In this document: positions 40,766 through 42,542 of the stretch, in pieces
Position numbering within the stretch: position 1 is the first letter of the stretch
Layout: each line of letters begins with the position of its first letter
Assembly: GCF_017307055.1 (NCBI RefSeq)
Contig: NZ_JAFLEQ010000008.1
Span: 663,297-705,838, forward strand
DNA: 42,542 bases
Origin: Corynebacterium mendelii
GTDB lineage: Bacteria; Actinomycetota; Actinomycetes; Mycobacteriales; Mycobacteriaceae
Direction: 5' to 3'
The notes under the pieces: generated by a model
Database searches by the model: none
Seen by the model: the letters and a program-made list of their open reading frames with translations, nothing else
Told to the model about the DNA's origin: nothing
Made by a program: the position numbers and the translations under genes

Positions 40766-42542
40766 ATGACACCTTTGGAACTACAGATGGACCCGCCCGC
40801 AGTTCGGGCAGTGGCCGCGAAACTGGACAGAGCGGCCGCCGCGGTACGCCACGCCCCCACCATGGGCAGTGCATTGACCGCGGCCTGGTCACCGCTGCCC
40901 CAACTGCAGGCGGTCGGTGCCTGCTACCAGCAGGCATTCGACACCGCGCCCGGATCGCTGCGCGCAACCATGACCACCATCGCCGATCAACTCGACTGGA
41001 TGGCGGCGGCGCTGACCACAACCATCGACATGTTCGAAACCCACGACCATGCGTTCGCCCGCGCCCTGGACCAGCTGGAAAAAGGCAGCGTCACCGCCCC
41101 GTCGACCGCCACCATTGCACCCCGCCCGGCCGAACTGTTCCCGCCACTGGTGCAGCTGCCGCCGGTGGCCGGTCCGCCGATCGGGGTCACGGAACTGATC
41201 ACCGCGCTGAAAAGCACCCAGCAGGCGGCGGCGGAAGCCGCCGCCGACCAGTGGCGCACCGTCGGTGTCAGCGTCGGCGAAGTATCGGCAACCCTGACCG
41301 AGGCGGCCACCGGGTTGCGCGCCGGGGCTTCCGGTGGGGTCTACGACAAAGTGGCCGCCAATATCCGCCGGATCGCCGCCACCACATCGACGGTGTCGGC
41401 CAATGCCCTGCGGGTGGCCGCCACCGCGCAGCGCCTGGCGCTGCTGCCACCGCCGCTGATCGCCGCCCTGATGGCTGTGAAAACCTCGATCGAGGCGTTC
41501 TACGCGCCCGTGCCGATGGCAATCCCACCGGCGCTGCACGCCGCGGGCGCCGCATTCGGGACCAGCGTGATCACCCCGCTGGCTATCGCCCACATTCCCC
41601 CGGTGGTGGCTTTCACCAGCACCAGCCGCCCCCACCTGTCGTTGCCGGGGATGCTCACCAGCTTCCTCAGCTCCATCGGTGCCGCCGGGAAAACAACGGT
41701 CGGGCCGATCGCCGCCCTTGTCGGTGACACCTGTGAACGCATCGGTGTGCCCCACGACCGCGGCACAACCGAAAAACAGGTCGAAGACGCCATCACCGAA
41801 TACCAGAAAGAGCACAACAACATCACCCGCGGGGTGGATGACCGGCTGGGTGCCCGCAGGGTGGAATCACTGGCCACCGCCGCCCAATCCTCCGGGTTCA
41901 TCTCCCCGTCGATGCTGACCGGCGGGGTGGCCGGGCCGCCGTCGGCGCCGACGGGCATTCCCGGCGGGGAACTGGCCCGCACCGTCGGCCGCCTGGTCAG
42001 CCAGGCTGCTCCCGTCACCCGGATGCTGCCGGGCCTTGTCGGCGGGCTGATCAACAGCCAGACGATGCCGAAAGCGGTGTCCCTGCCCACCTATGGCGAT
42101 GCCCTGAAATCCAGTCAGGCTGTGGGCGGGCGGCTGGGCGGCAGCCACTACAATCCCGCCGCCGGTGGCGACACCGCCGGTGCAACCGCCCGGGACGGTG
42201 GCGCGATGGTTCCCCCGGGTGGCCCGGGGGCAGGCCGGGACAGCCGGAACAGAACCCATTCCGGCGGGGAGGTCGGCGCCGACATCGACCAGCCCGACCG
42301 CGGCAGCAGCCACCTGAAGAGCTTGAGCTCGGCCGGAATGATGTTTCCGCCGGGCGGTACCGGGGCGCTGCGCAATGGCGCAAAGATATTCGATCCGTCC
42401 ACGGTGGGTACCGTCCAGGCGGGCATGGGGCCACTTCCCGGCCCCGGGTCGGCCTCCCTGCCGGCATCCGGGTCACTCGGCGGTTTCGGCCCCGGTGCGG
42501 GCACGGCGGTCGGCGGGCCTCCCACGGCCCCGCCCACCGGAA
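40766..42542 (+). CDS. Large Ala/Pro/Gly-rich protein, possible type VII secretion substrate (3' end outside window)
   Basis: 592 codons are visible and open to the right edge. Residues 1-110 form helices with AAWSPLPQLQAVGACYQQAF. Residues about 150-235 form a second helical pair (WRTVGVSVGEVSATLTEAAT, then a Gly turn, then AANIRRIAATTSTVSANALR) recalling WXG100/ESX-type hairpins. A hydrophobic Ala/Pro-rich middle follows (about 240-310), then a long disordered Gly/Pro C-terminus (MVPPGGPGAGRD, GMMFPPGGTGALRNG). No signal peptide. The layout resembles mycobacterial Esp/PPE-like secreted proteins, but no esx, ecc or mycP gene is in the window and the match is by pattern only. A GGAG ribosome-binding site is upstream. 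Confidence 0.6.
   Translation, partial: MTPLELQMDPPAVRAVAAKLDRAAAAVRHAPTMGSALTAAWSPLPQLQAVGACYQQAFDTAPGSLRATMTTIADQLDWMAAALTTTIDMFETHDHAFARALDQLEKGSVTAPSTATIAPRPAELFPPLVQLPPVAGPPIGVTELITALKSTQQAAAEAAADQWRTVGVSVGEVSATLTEAATGLRAGASGGVYDKVAANIRRIAATTSTVSANALRVAATAQRLALLPPPLIAALMAVKTSIEAFYAPVPMAIPPALHAAGAAFGTSVITPLAIAHIPPVVAFTSTSRPHLSLPGMLTSFLSSIGAAGKTTVGPIAALVGDTCERIGVPHDRGTTEKQVEDAITEYQKEHNNITRGVDDRLGARRVESLATAAQSSGFISPSMLTGGVAGPPSAPTGIPGGELARTVGRLVSQAAPVTRMLPGLVGGLINSQTMPKAVSLPTYGDALKSSQAVGGRLGGSHYNPAAGGDTAGATARDGGAMVPPGGPGAGRDSRNRTHSGGEVGADIDQPDRGSSHLKSLSSAGMMFPPGGTGALRNGAKIFDPSTVGTVQAGMGPLPGPGSASLPASGSLGGFGPGAGTAVGGPPTAPPTG

Overview
The window is high-GC, GC3-biased DNA with many ATG/GTG starts. 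It fits a mycolic-acid actinomycete, most likely a Corynebacterium. The evidence for this is gene order: comEC-holA-rpsT-(PemK-like)-lepA as in Corynebacteriales, an adjacent aecD-brnQ pair as described in C. glutamicum, and a glpD / AGPS-like flavoprotein / diacylglycerol-kinase-like block that resembles M. tuberculosis Rv2249c-Rv2252. Species cannot be fixed from the sequence alone.

Layout. 1-6.7 kb is housekeeping: comEC (5' end outside the window), holA, rpsT, a PemK/MazF-fold protein, lepA and a GNAT acetyltransferase. 6.8-15.3 kb is a glycerolipid block: glpD divergent from an alkyl-DHAP-synthase-like flavoprotein, then three tandem paralogous lipid kinases. 15.3-22.7 kb is accessory, with long non-coding stretches that carry strong RNA-like secondary structure. 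It contains two paralogous secreted CAP/SCP proteins with matching structured leaders, flanking a cupin and a methyltransferase. 22.7-28.2 kb holds an S33-type hydrolase, an interrupted ORF, a DoxX-like protein, a DJ-1/PfpI protein, an unknown ORF and a secreted acidic low-complexity protein. 28.3-33.4 kb is a complete oligopeptide/nickel-type ABC importer operon on the minus strand. 33.5-40.1 kb holds an FAH-family enzyme divergent from an AEC permease, a small membrane protein, brnQ, aecD and a small envelope protein. A long Ala/Pro/Gly-rich protein that may be a type VII secretion substrate runs off the right edge from 40.8 kb.

How genes may work together. GlpD, the AGPS-like enzyme and the lipid kinases share the G3P/DHAP/diacylglycerol node, so a specialised glycerolipid or ether-lipid pathway is a reasonable hypothesis. 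The ABC transporter genes overlap by ATGA junctions and form one unit. The two CAP genes appear to be controlled by the same promoter, dyad and structured 5' UTR. The most noteworthy candidates for undescribed biology are that CAP leader RNA (with c-di-AMP/ydaO-like sequence blocks), the structured leader of the third kinase, a terminator-bounded candidate small RNA at about 15.62-15.90 kb, and the triplicated kinase array. No rRNA, tRNA, CRISPR array, insertion sequence or prophage was recognised.
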